The translations under genes and the position numbers were made by a program. Shown one piece after another: positions 1 to 9,229 of a stretch of DNA of 64,000 nucleotides. The DNA is from Telmatactis stephensoni (Eukaryota; Cnidaria; Anthozoa; Actiniaria; Isophelliidae), in assembly GCA_029948255.1 (NCBI GenBank), contig JALIZF010001689.1, positions 124,001 through 188,000 of the forward strand, written 5' to 3'. Each line of letters starts with the position of its first letter. Within the stretch, counting starts at the first letter, position 1. The notes under the pieces were generated by a model. That model did no database searches and had not been told where the DNA came from. It worked only from the letters and a program-made list of their open reading frames with translations.

Positions 1-1218
1 TCAAACTACTTTTTTGCTTTAAAATGTTTCGTCGTTATACATTACGTGATGAAAGAACTATAGGTGGTCTATAATCGTATGTTTTTAGAATTTTAATTTT
101 TTAATGATAAATAGTTGAAAATAATTATTGTAAAAACCGTAAACGTCATAATGACGTCACAGATATCTTAAAAGATCTCTTAAACAGTAGATATACTAAT
201 AAAACATTACTAAAGATTTTGGAGCTAACTTGGCCCCATCTATCGACTAGAAGATATTTTTTTACTTTCTCTATGACGTCATCAAAATTACGTCATCAAA
301 ACAGTAATTTCGTTATAACTCCTGTTCCAATAATCACAGACGAAAAAAAATTGCGCCAAATTAGAGAGAATGACAACACAAACAAAATTCAGTGCTTTGT
401 TATTACCTCGCCTTAAAAATAAATTTTGGCTAGAAATGTAACATTTTAATATGACGTCACTATGACATCAACGTCGACTCCAACTGCATCAAAATAAAAT
501 ATCATATCTACTGGTAATGCTCTGAAAATTTCATTTCATTATGTCAAAGATTTTTGAAATTATTTACAATCGCTAAAATGTGTCACATTTTCCTTGCGCA
601 TTTTTGAGGTCATTTATGCCCACCGTGTTATGCACAACATTGTTGCAAGTTGCAGAGCAGATGTTGCTACAGAGACGAAGGAGACGGGTGGCTAGGGGGC
701 TACGTACAGTGAGCCTCTCCTCCTTTCAAAAAAGTTAAACTGTTCTCCTGACTACTGCTTTAGCTTCAGAAACCTCTTGCCAGCACTAGAATGTCCGCCC
801 TCTTTCTTTGAAGAAATTGATAAAGTTTGCAATAGCAGGGACGTTGTCATAGCAACAGCTAAAATCTGATTGGCTATGTTGTTATTTCTTTATCTTTTCC
901 ACCAACAAGAAAATAGTGTTTCAACTTTTTGAACAGCATTTTGAACAGTACGTTTTGTATCGGGTTTCCAAAATTTTGACTTGTGTTTCAAATAGATTGA
1001 ACACTGGCTGCCAATCAGATGTAACAAGTCTTGATGACGCAGGAAAATAGCGTCAAGTATAATGGGCAAATTGCGTGGAATTCGAATTAACTAGTTGTAC
1101 CAAATATTTTTACTATCTAAAAAAAATGTAACGAGAATTTCAAGTGTAAGTTTTAGATCACATGAAGATAGTCAGCAACTCCGTCATAAAACGGGATGTC
1201 TACAATACCAGGGATTTA
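1..1218. other. Intergenic DNA, no gene seen
   Basis: AT-rich sequence without a convincing coding frame; the longest open frame (219-416) has low-complexity composition and no recognisable motif. Several GACGTCA-type (CRE-like) palindromes are scattered near 155, 276 and 454. No repeat structure was found. Confidence 0.5.
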
Positions 1219-1451
1219 GGCCCAGTTCAGACGTCGAACTTTTGCCGTGTCGAATCTAATAGTTGTATTTTGTAAATGAGAAGTGCGGCGTCTGAACCTA
1301 TTGTATTTGACAGATTTGATTAAGTATTAAATTGAACAATTCAGTTTGAATCAAATTTGTCAAATTCATTTGGTTCAGAAGCCACACTTCTCGTCTACAA
1401 AACGCAACTATTAGATTCGACGCGGCAAAAGTTCGACGTCTGAACTAGGCC
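1219..1451. mobile_element. MITE with long inverted repeats (TTA duplication)
   Basis: The two halves are inverted copies of each other over about 100 bp: the left end reads GGCCCAGTTCAGACGTCGAA and the right end is its near-perfect reverse complement. TTA precedes (1216-1218) and follows (1452-1454) the element. A TTA duplication is the usual mark of PIF/Harbinger-type insertions. It has no coding capacity. Confidence 0.75.
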
Positions 1452-1932
1452 TTAGCTATAAATATATTGCTCGTACTACCGGGGTGTCCGTAATAGTATA
1501 GCGGGCATGCCCAAGAGTTGGCTTTCATCAGAAAATGTAGGGTAGATATTTATTTTCAAAGTATTTGAACATCACTCCAAAACGACAAAACAATGATTAT
1601 CGTTTATTTCTAACTATAAAGAATATATAATTTTACTCCAACACAAGGTTACGGCATATATAGTTTCTCGCCGACTTAAAGCGGTGACCGACATTAATAA
1701 ATAAATAAATAAATTAATTAATTAATAAAATTGTCTATATTAAAACACATTGTCGATGCCGTTAGTCCCAGTTATTCCTTTGTTTAAAAGCTCGAAAAGA
1801 TTAACATATCAATGTTGATTTATCCCGCCCACTTTGTTGCTAAATGTTCTAAAATGCAATTCAAATCTTTTCATATCAATCACTTACATTTCCTGTGGTC
1901 AAATTTACCGTGGAAAGGCATGCAATCATCTT
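1452..1932. other. Intergenic DNA
   Basis: No coding frame. A short AAAT/TTAA microsatellite lies at about 1697-1728. Confidence 0.5.
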
Positions 1933-2124
1933 AGGGGCATTTTACATGATACTGGAATGAGTTTCGTTCCGGTATGAAATTCAGTTTCATACTGCCACGT
2001 TTACACATGCACGGAAAATATAGTCTGTAAAGCAGGTATTTTTGTCCTTTTCTGTCTTTTTCCATGCTTCCCTCACTCTTAAAGAGGTTTCATACTGATA
2101 TGAGTGTCGTCGTACAATACCGCG

Positions 2125-2340
2125 TGTTGCCGACTGAACTTTAGTTAGATACCAAGCTGTAATTGATCAGAGATTTATAGTTTATAATTTGCGGGTTTCC
2201 TGAGTAACCCAGTCCCCCGCGAAAACGTTGTTGTTACGTAAAGGTGATGGTAAGCGGCCATGTTTGAAATGGTGTAATAAATGGAAGTGTTATGTTGTCG
2301 AAACCGTTTCCCTCCGTCCGTTTCCTGTAATTCAAGCACA
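2125..2340 (+). repeat. 5' LTR of the BEL/Pao element
   Basis: 216 bp, beginning TG and ending CA, identical to 8501-8716. It carries a TATAA-like stretch near 2181 and an AATAAA polyadenylation signal at 2276-2281. Confidence 0.95.
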
Positions 2341-2345
2341 TTTTC

Positions 2346-2362
2346 TGGTCCTTCGAGCCGGA
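2346..2362 (+). other. Primer-binding site complementary to tRNA-Tyr
   Basis: TGGTCCTTCGAGCCGGA starts 5 bp after the LTR. It is the reverse complement of the conserved 3' end of animal tRNA-Tyr including CCA, matching 17 bases before the first mismatch. It marks where minus-strand DNA synthesis starts. Confidence 0.8.
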
Positions 2363-2387
2363 TACTACCGACGGCTTCTGGCAGGTG

Positions 2388-4007
2388 ATGGATGGAGACG
2401 AAATTCGTAAAGCAAAGGGAACGCGAAAGGGCAAAAGGGCCCATGTCACGAGGTTAGTTAACCAAATTTACAAGTATTTGGCGGAGAATGTTAGTGTTTC
2501 ATCGATCATTACGTCAAAGGAAGAGCTTAAAAATGCCGTCGATAGCATGGAAGCGGCGAATGAAGTATTATTTGAGCTCGAGCCAGAGAATGAAAATCAT
2601 GAAAAGTGGTTAGAAGATGCTTTACAACCAGTAATTAATTGCTTTTCTGACATTGAAAAATACATTGAACAGCGATCGGTCGATAAGAATCCCGATTCGA
2701 CAGAGACTTCTGCTCTAGATTATGAAGTGCAGTCAAGTCAAAATACTTCTAGTGAAATGGATCTTTACACAAATGCAAATTTAACCCCTCAAAGGACTGA
2801 GTCAAGCCCAAAGGCTGACTTGAAGCCAAATTCAAATTCTCCAGTTACCAAGTCAAGTTCAAGTTCTTCTACCGAGTCAAGTTCAAGTTCTTCTACAGAG
2901 TCAAGTTCAACAATTGTAAACCTAGAACATGGTTCAAAGTCTTCAAAGCCTCCAGCAAGGTCAAGTTCAAGCTCTTCTACAGAGTCAAGTTCAATGGTTT
3001 CAAACACAAAACATGGTTCAAGGTCTACAAAGCCTCCAGCAAGGTCAAGTCCAAGCTCTTCTACAGAGTCAAGTTCAATGGTTTCAAACACAAAACATGG
3101 TTCAAGGTCTACAAAGCCTCCAGCAAGGTCAAGTTCAAGCTCTTCTACAGAGTCAAGTTCAATGGTTCCAAACACAAAACATGGTTCAAAGTCTACAAAG
3201 CCTCCAGCAAGGTCAAGTTCAAGCTTTTCTACAAAGTTAAGTTCAATGGTTTCAAACACAAAACATGGTTCAAGGTCTACAAAGCCTCCAGCAAGGTCAA
3301 GTTCAAGCTTTTCTACAAAGTTAAGTTCAATGGTTTCAAACACAAAACATGGTTCAAAGTCTACAAAGCCTCCAGCAAGGTCAAGTTCAAGCTCTTCTAC
3401 AGAGTCAAGTTCAATGGTTTCAAACACAAAACATGGTTCAAAGTCTACAAAGCCTCCAGCAAGGTCAAGTTCAAGCTTTTCTACAAAGTTAAGTTCAATG
3501 GTTTCAAACACAAAACATGGTTCAAAATCTACAAAGCCTCCAGGCAGTTCATGTTCAAGTTATGTCTCAAGTTCAAATTCAACTTCTGCCCCAGATGGTA
3601 AGGTGCAGTCAAGTTCTAAAGTCTCCAAAAGGGGATCTGATAAAACACCTTCCAGTTCAGTGTCTGAAAGTTCAGTAAGTAAGTCAAAGGTAATTAATGG
3701 GACATTGAATATAAAGTCTGGTTTCAAATCTTCAAATCATCACACCAAGACCTGTTTGAGCTATGGCTCAGACATAAGCTCAAAGTACTTGTCAAAATCT
3801 TCAGGAAGATCCCAGTCAAGGTCTAGTTCAATTATCTCATCAGAGTCAAGTAAGTCAAACTGTTCTAGAGTTAGTTATATGTATAAAGAAAAACAGTTAC
3901 AAGCTCAATTGCTACAATATGATTTGGAAATGACAAGAAAACAAATGGAAGAGGAGAGAAAAATTGCTGAAATGCAAGCAAAAAAGGAAGCAGAGTTAAG
4001 GTGGTAA
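2388..4007 (+). CDS. gag: Gag-like protein with Ser-rich repeat region (BEL/Pao element)
   Basis: About 539 codons from the ATG at 2388; an in-frame GTG just before it is not a likely start. Residues 1-100 are charged and helical. Residues ~140-390 are Ser/Thr/Lys-rich and made largely of 28-residue repeats. The last ~40 residues form a Glu/Lys/Gln-rich coiled coil. I see no major-homology-type core and no CCHC zinc knuckle. The coiled-coil pattern resumes downstream at about 4275-4459 in another frame. A possible intron (donor GTGGTA or GTAAAT near 4000, acceptor after TATCGCAG at 4277) would connect the two in frame. Gag assignment rests on position between the LTR and pol; the protein itself is atypical. 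Confidence 0.7.
   Translation: MDGDEIRKAKGTRKGKRAHVTRLVNQIYKYLAENVSVSSIITSKEELKNAVDSMEAANEVLFELEPENENHEKWLEDALQPVINCFSDIEKYIEQRSVDKNPDSTETSALDYEVQSSQNTSSEMDLYTNANLTPQRTESSPKADLKPNSNSPVTKSSSSSSTESSSSSSTESSSTIVNLEHGSKSSKPPARSSSSSSTESSSMVSNTKHGSRSTKPPARSSPSSSTESSSMVSNTKHGSRSTKPPARSSSSSSTESSSMVPNTKHGSKSTKPPARSSSSFSTKLSSMVSNTKHGSRSTKPPARSSSSFSTKLSSMVSNTKHGSKSTKPPARSSSSSSTESSSMVSNTKHGSKSTKPPARSSSSFSTKLSSMVSNTKHGSKSTKPPGSSCSSYVSSSNSTSAPDGKVQSSSKVSKRGSDKTPSSSVSESSVSKSKVINGTLNIKSGFKSSNHHTKTCLSYGSDISSKYLSKSSGRSQSRSSSIISSESSKSNCSRVSYMYKEKQLQAQLLQYDLEMTRKQMEEERKIAEMQAKKEAELRW
2958..3545 (+). repeat. Seven tandem 84-bp repeats inside the gag-like frame
   Basis: Units begin at 2958, 3042, 3126, 3210, 3294, 3378 and 3462. 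Each is 84 bp, so reading frame is kept. The encoded unit alternates Ser runs with a Lys/His/Gly linker ending in KPPA. Copies differ by few substitutions, and two variants (STES and STKL) alternate. The length of 28 codons keeps all frames open, which produces long false frames on both strands. Confidence 0.95.
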
Positions 4008-4377
4008 ATATGGATAAATTGCATGTCATTTAAAAAATTATAACACAAATTGTACTATTCATGCATCCCTAAACCTTCCATAGTGAAATACTTTATAGAT
4101 TGTCTCACACAAATTTATAAACAAAGGTGTGAAATTTCACAGCTAAAGTGCCAAAATGCAACAGGCAACCCAAGCCATGAAATGTGAACACTTTACAATA
4201 TCTCGCGACACATTTGCATTTTAAGAATAAAAACGTACATACAGCTTATTTGGTTGAAAAGTAATATTTCTATCGCAGCCCAAAGCTAGAAACATTTTTT
4301 GCACAGGCTAGAGTGCAGGAAGAAGCCATAGAGCTTCAAAGAATGAATGAAGAGTCTATGAGAATGCGCAAGCTTAG

Positions 4378-7300
4378 AACATTAGAAGAAAACACCCAGA
4401 GAACTATGTTAGAAGAAAACAAGAACAGAACAATTCAGAACCTCAAAGTGGTTCTACATTAAGCAACCAAGTGCCCAAAGACTCCAGCCAGCGTACATCA
4501 GCTGACACTCGTTCAAGTTCACAAGCCCATGGCCATGTTGGTGCAGCGAATGCACGTGAATGTTCCCCTCTGAAGTCAAACCGTACAATCTATTTTCAAA
4601 TTGTCCCAGTCAGAATAGAAGGTCATAATGGGGCGGGACCAGCAGACACGTACGCTATATTAGATGATGGAAGTTCGGATACGTTGATCCGCGAAGATCT
4701 TGCAGATTTATTGAATCTACAAGGACCAGAGTGCGAACTCACTCTGGGTAACATCGAGAACCATGGAATGAGAAGAGTGTCACGAAAGGTAGACATCCAA
4801 GTAACGCCCACTGGAAGAGGTGCTGTCCAGAAGGTGGTCCATATTGAACGTGTCTGGACAGTCCCAAGGTTGAACGTACCTCCAAGACAATTCATCAAAG
4901 AGAAGGATAGACAACGATGGTCGCATCTCCGGGATCTTGACATTCCCGCCATATCCACAGACCAAGTAGGGTTGCTAATTGGAGTCGACGTCGCAGAGGC
5001 GATGATACAGCGAGAACATCGTAAAGGACCGAAGGGTCAACCGTACGCGATCAGAACAGACTTTGGGTGGGCTGTTGCTGGCTCGGATACAAAGCCGCCA
5101 ACAACCCACACAAGCCAACTCTATGTGAACTACACACAAGCAAAGGAAGATCCACTACAACAACAGCTAGAGAAGTGGTGGACCACGGAATCCTTCGGAA
5201 CAAGACACAACCGTCAGGAGATGAGATCCATAGAAGACGAAAGAGCTCTGCAGCAGCTTAAGGAAAAAACAAAGTTTAGAGAGGATCTACGTCACTACGA
5301 AACTGGTATGCTATGGAAGGAAGATCTAGTAGCGCTTCCGAATAATCTCGAACTCGCTAAGAAGAGACTCATACAATTGGAACAGAACTTGGATAAAGAT
5401 CAAATCAAAGCTGAGCAATATAATAAAGCCATAGACACCTACATCACCAAAGGCTATGCGAGAAAACTTACCGAAACAGAGGCAGCAGTTCAACCCGCTA
5501 ATACGTGGTACCTACCCCATCATGCTGTTACCAACCCTAACAAACCGGGGAAGGTGCGAGTTGTATTCAATGCAGCAGCAAAGTACCAAGGGACCTCGCT
5601 TAATGACAAGCAAGTCACTGGCCCAGACCTCTTGAATAATCTCACTGGGGTTATAATGAGGTTCAGACTCCATGCGTTTGCGATAACAGCGGACATCGAA
5701 AGCATGTTCTCCCAAGTTCGTGTCATCGAGCAAGACAAACCCTCGCTTCGCTTCTTGTGGAGAGGAGAAAACAGAGACAGACTGCCTGATGTGTATCAAA
5801 TGGAAGCGCTGATATTTGGTGCGAAGTGCAGCCCCACCTGTGCAAACTACTGCCTTAAGCAAACGGCGATAGATCACAAAGACAAGTACGATGCTGAAAC
5901 AGTCGATGCAGTGCTTAACGACTTCTATGTGGACGATGTTTTGAAGTCGGTTAAGACTGAAGATGAAGCAATAACCCTAGCACGACAGCTTATAGACATT
6001 CTAGCAGAGGGTGGGTTTAGACTCACAAAGTTTCTCAGCAACAGCAGGAGAGTTCTAGCAAGTATACCTGCAGAAGAAGTCAGCACTTTAGTTACTAACT
6101 TGGATCTGGATGACCTTCCCGTAGAAAGAACTCTTGGAGTCCTTTGGAATGCAGAGAGAGACACTTTGGAAGTCAAAGCATGTTCAAAGAAACTTTTGCC
6201 TACAAAGAGGAATATTCTGAGGCAAATATCTACAGTATTCGACCCTCTTGGTATAGTCTCACCCTTCGTCTTACGTGCAAAAATGCTAATGCAAAATCTT
6301 TGGAGACAGAGCTATGAATGGGACCAACCTATAGCTGGTTCTTTGTTGCAAGCGTGGAATACTTGGAATGATGAACTCAGTCAGCTTTCAGAACTTTCAC
6401 TACCAAGATGCTACGTTCGTGCAGAAGGGGAAGTCACAGATATTCAGCTACACATCTTTGCCGACGCATCGGAGGAGGCCTTCGGCGCAGTTGCATATCT
6501 CCGACACAACTATTCTGACAACACTACCAGTTGCGCCTTTGCATTAAGCAAAGCAAGGCTTGCTCCAGTCAAGCCCCTGACCATACCAAGATTGGAGCTT
6601 CAGGCAGCAGTCTTGGCAACGAGATTGGCCCAAACACTAATGAAGGAACTGAATTTGTCATGTGATAAGATCACTTATTGGACAGATTCGATGACAGTAC
6701 TACAGTACATCTACAGTGAAAAAACAAGATTTCACACGTTTGTCTCTAATCGAATAGCAGAGATCAGAGATCACTCAAACCCATCCAACTGGAGACATGT
6801 TCCTGGAAAACAAAACGTCGCAGATGACTGCTCAAGAGGATTATCAGTGGAAGCCCTCATTGATAGCAAATCTAGATGGATCTATGGACCAAGCTTCCTA
6901 AGCCAACCAGAATGTTTTTGGCCCCCTAAGAGAGTCCCTGAAGCACCGCCAGTGGACGACCCAGAAGTAAAGACAGAAGTATGGAGCGCATTTGCGTTTA
7001 GCTCAGATGAAGATTTCATCGATCCAAGCAAGATATCATCATGGCAACGGCTTCTTAGAGTCACGGCTTGGGTATGTCGGTTCGTCAACAATTTCTCCAA
7101 GAAAGTACCACGATCTGGCCCGTTAAGCTTGTCAGAGATAGAGGATGCAGAACGTCTTTGGACCCTAAGAGCCCAGTCCCAAGTGTATTCAGAAGAAATA
7201 AGAAGATTAAAGAATGGTGATACAGTCCAACGAACAAGCCCAATCAGTTCTCTCAACCCAGTTCTAGATGAAAGGAATATCCTACGTGTGGGCGGAAGAA

Positions 7301-8475
7301 TCAAACACGCCCCCATACCCTATGACGCCAAACATCAAGTTATATTGCCAAGAAACCACAGTATCGTTAAGCTAATCATAGCAAATTTGCATGAGAAACT
7401 GAAACACTCTGGAGCCGAGCAAGTTTTGTCAGAACTCCGTCAAAGATATTGGGTACCACAAGTACGACCTACAGTCAAGAAGATGCTCAAAGAGTGCCCC
7501 GTCTGCAGACGAAACAATGTTCACCCAGTTCCCCCTATGATGGCTGACTTGCCGCCGAGTAGAGTGCAACCGTTTGCTCCACCCTTCTACAATACTGGTG
7601 TGGATTACTTTGGCCCGATGTATGTGAAACAAGGTCGTTCCACTGTCAAAAGATACGGTTGTTTGTTTACGTGCCTCGTCACAAGAAGTGTCCACCTTGA
7701 GATTGCGCACGCACTGGATACAGACAGCTTTATCATGGCGCTCAGAAGAATGGTGGGTAGGCGAGGAAAGCCAAAGAATCTTTTCAGCGACAACGGGACC
7801 AACTTTGTTGGTGCCGAAAGAGAACTCAAAGAATGTTTAGAGAATCTCGACCAAGCAAGGATCACAGACTCAATGAGTCAAGAAGGTATTCACTGGACCT
7901 TTAACCCTCCATCGTCTCCACATTTTGGAGGTGTATGGGAGAGGCTTGTCAGATCAGCCAAGAAAGCCCTGAAGATTACATTGAACGGTCAACTAGTAAA
8001 TGACGAAACGTTGCATACATTGATGGTTGAAGTAGAGAGCCTTTTAAACAGTAGACCACTCACACATGTCAGCATTGATGCTCGAGATCCTGAGCCGATC
8101 ACACCTAACCACTTTCTTCTAGGAAGAAACAGTCCAAATATTCCTCCCGGAGTATTTGATGATCACGACTTGTGCGCCCGAAAAAGATGGCGACAAGCAC
8201 AAATCCTTACGGATCACTTTTGGAAGAGATGGTTACACGAGTATGTACCCAACCTCACAGAAAGAAAGAAATGGAGAACTCCCACAGCACAGATCAAGAA
8301 AGATGATGTTGTTCTTATTGTGGATGACAACGCCCCCCGCGGACAGTGGAAGCTAGGAAGAGTGATAGAGACCTTCAGTGGAAGAGATGGACAAGTCCGT
8401 ACAGCAGAAGTGAAGACCCAATATGGACAGTACAAACGTCCAGTCGTCAAGCTGTGTTTGTTAGAAACAAACTGA
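4378..8475 (+). CDS. pol: BEL/Pao Pol polyprotein: protease, RT, RNase H, integrase
   Basis: The frame is open from 4378; it has no in-frame ATG before the protease, so it is probably reached by -1 frameshift from the preceding frame (which stops at 4460-4462) or by splicing. Domains in order (residues from 4471): aspartic protease with DDGSSDT near 67; reverse transcriptase with YVDDVL near 490; RNase H with FADASEEAFGAVAYL near 670; integrase with an H-H-C-C zinc site near 980-1010, the first catalytic Asp in GVDYFGP, FSDNGTNFVGA, and the Glu in GGVWERLV. The C-terminal tail is a basic chromatin/DNA-binding type region ending in the usual LKLC-like motif. Length (~1334) is normal for protease to integrase of this family. 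All catalytic motifs look intact. No stops or frameshifts are seen. Confidence 0.95.
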   Translation, partial: NIRRKHPENYVRRKQEQNNSEPQSGSTLSNQVPKDSSQRTSADTRSSSQAHGHVGAANARECSPLKSNRTIYFQIVPVRIEGHNGAGPADTYAILDDGSSDTLIREDLADLLNLQGPECELTLGNIENHGMRRVSRKVDIQVTPTGRGAVQKVVHIERVWTVPRLNVPPRQFIKEKDRQRWSHLRDLDIPAISTDQVGLLIGVDVAEAMIQREHRKGPKGQPYAIRTDFGWAVAGSDTKPPTTHTSQLYVNYTQAKEDPLQQQLEKWWTTESFGTRHNRQEMRSIEDERALQQLKEKTKFREDLRHYETGMLWKEDLVALPNNLELAKKRLIQLEQNLDKDQIKAEQYNKAIDTYITKGYARKLTETEAAVQPANTWYLPHHAVTNPNKPGKVRVVFNAAAKYQGTSLNDKQVTGPDLLNNLTGVIMRFRLHAFAITADIESMFSQVRVIEQDKPSLRFLWRGENRDRLPDVYQMEALIFGAKCSPTCANYCLKQTAIDHKDKYDAETVDAVLNDFYVDDVLKSVKTEDEAITLARQLIDILAEGGFRLTKFLSNSRRVLASIPAEEVSTLVTNLDLDDLPVERTLGVLWNAERDTLEVKACSKKLLPTKRNILRQISTVFDPLGIVSPFVLRAKMLMQNLWRQSYEWDQPIAGSLLQAWNTWNDELSQLSELSLPRCYVRAEGEVTDIQLHIFADASEEAFGAVAYLRHNYSDNTTSCAFALSKARLAPVKPLTIPRLELQAAVLATRLAQTLMKELNLSCDKITYWTDSMTVLQYIYSEKTRFHTFVSNRIAEIRDHSNPSNWRHVPGKQNVADDCSRGLSVEALIDSKSRWIYGPSFLSQPECFWPPKRVPEAPPVDDPEVKTEVWSAFAFSSDEDFIDPSKISSWQRLLRVTAWVCRFVNNFSKKVPRSGPLSLSEIEDAERLWTLRAQSQVYSEEIRRLKNGDTVQRTSPISSLNPVLDERNILRVGGRIKHAPIPYDAKHQVILPRNHSIVKLIIANLHEKLKHSGAEQVLSELRQRYWVPQVRPTVKKMLKECPVCRRNNVHPVPPMMADLPPSRVQPFAPPFYNTGVDYFGPMYVKQGRSTVKRYGCLFTCLVTRSVHLEIAHALDTDSFIMALRRMVGRRGKPKNLFSDNGTNFVGAERELKECLENLDQARITDSMSQEGIHWTFNPPSSPHFGGVWERLVRSAKKALKITLNGQLVNDETLHTLMVEVESLLNSRPLTHVSIDARDPEPITPNHFLLGRNSPNIPPGVFDDHDLCARKRWRQAQILTDHFWKRWLHEYVPNLTERKKWRTPTAQIKKDDVVLIVDDNAPRGQWKLGRVIETFSGRDGQVRTAEVKTQYGQYKRPVVKLCLLETN

Positions 8476-8489
8476 TGTGCTCATCGCAC

Positions 8490-8500
8490 AGGGGCGGGGA
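8490..8500 (+). other. Polypurine tract
   Basis: AGGGGCGGGGA directly before the 3' LTR; primer for plus-strand DNA synthesis in LTR retrotransposons. Confidence 0.8.
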
Positions 8501-8716
8501 TGTTGCCGACTGAACTTTAGTTAGATACCAAGCTGTAATTGATCAGAGATTTATAGTTTATAATTTGCGGGTTTCCTGAGTAACCCAGTCCCCCGCGAAA
8601 ACGTTGTTGTTACGTAAAGGTGATGGTAAGCGGCCATGTTTGAAATGGTGTAATAAATGGAAGTGTTATGTTGTCGAAACCGTTTCCCTCCGTCCGTTTC
8701 CTGTAATTCAAGCACA
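8501..8716 (+). repeat. 3' LTR of the BEL/Pao element
   Basis: 216 bp and identical to 2125-2340. AATAAA at 8652-8657 would serve 3' end formation. Confidence 0.95.
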
Positions 8717-8955
8717 CCGCGTTTACATGAAATGTCGTTCCAGAATGAGCGCTTCGTTCTGGAATGAAAACCCGAATGAACTCATTCCGGAATGACTCGT
8801 TCCTGAAAGAAATTTAAATGTAAACACATACAAAGATATATTGTCTAGTACATAGCCCGGAACGCGCTGCATTCTGATTGGCTGTCGTCCGACCTTGCAC
8901 AATTGAACACGATTGGTCAATTTCTTTGTCTCCCCGTGTCAATATGGCGGACCAA

Positions 8956-9115
8956 GATGGCGGCCGAAGAAGACAAAGAAAACGCAGAAAATCAATTTTC
9001 TTGCTTCGAAAATGCAAACATTTGTCAAGTCGAAACTTGCAATGGAGTAATGAAGCATTGCCACTGCAACATATGCTTCTTCAAAACTCAGAATGTATGT
9101 ATAGTGGAAATTTGA
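8956..9115 (+). CDS. Possible Cys-rich first exon, unknown
   Basis: From ATG at 8956 a frame of about 50 residues begins MAAEEDKENAENQF and has Cys spaced as in a small zinc-binding motif (NICQVETCNGVMKHCHC). A possible splice donor, GTATGT, lies near 9097. A second Cys-rich stretch (ACLFCGKQNC) follows at about 9145-9175 in another frame, which would fit a second exon. It lies just inside the left arm of the large TIR element. Family not recognised; it could be chance. Confidence 0.25.
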
Positions 9116-9229
9116 CGGTTTTTGACGCGAGAGTACCAGCTTGCCTATTTTGTGGAAAACAAAACTGCAAGAACCAAAACGAAAATGCCAACAAAAAGTC
9201 CTTGAGGAAAGTTCTGATCAGTGTTTGAT

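Larger units (their letters stand above)
2120..8721 (+). mobile_element. Complete BEL/Pao LTR retrotransposon with target duplications
   Basis: Element body is 2125-8716: two 216-bp LTRs, primer-binding site, gag-like frame, pol frame and polypurine tract. The 5-bp duplication CCGCG occurs at 2120-2124 and 8717-8721. The LTRs match at every base I compared, so the insertion is recent relative to most other elements here. Pol has the BEL/Pao order: protease, reverse transcriptase, RNase H, integrase. The usual Gag core and zinc knuckles before the protease were not found, so mobilisation may have needed Gag from another copy. Confidence 0.95.

Noticed and set aside
2929..3240. 103-codon Gln-rich plus-strand frame
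   Set aside because: Second frame of the same 84-bp repeats.
2789..3511. 240-codon minus-strand frame of Glu/Leu-rich repeats
   Set aside because: Mirror image of the 84-bp repeats in the gag-like gene; open only because the unit is a multiple of three.
2120..8721. Endogenous retrovirus with an envelope gene
   Set aside because: No third frame after integrase; pol ends 25 bp before the 3' LTR, and the domain signatures are BEL/Pao.
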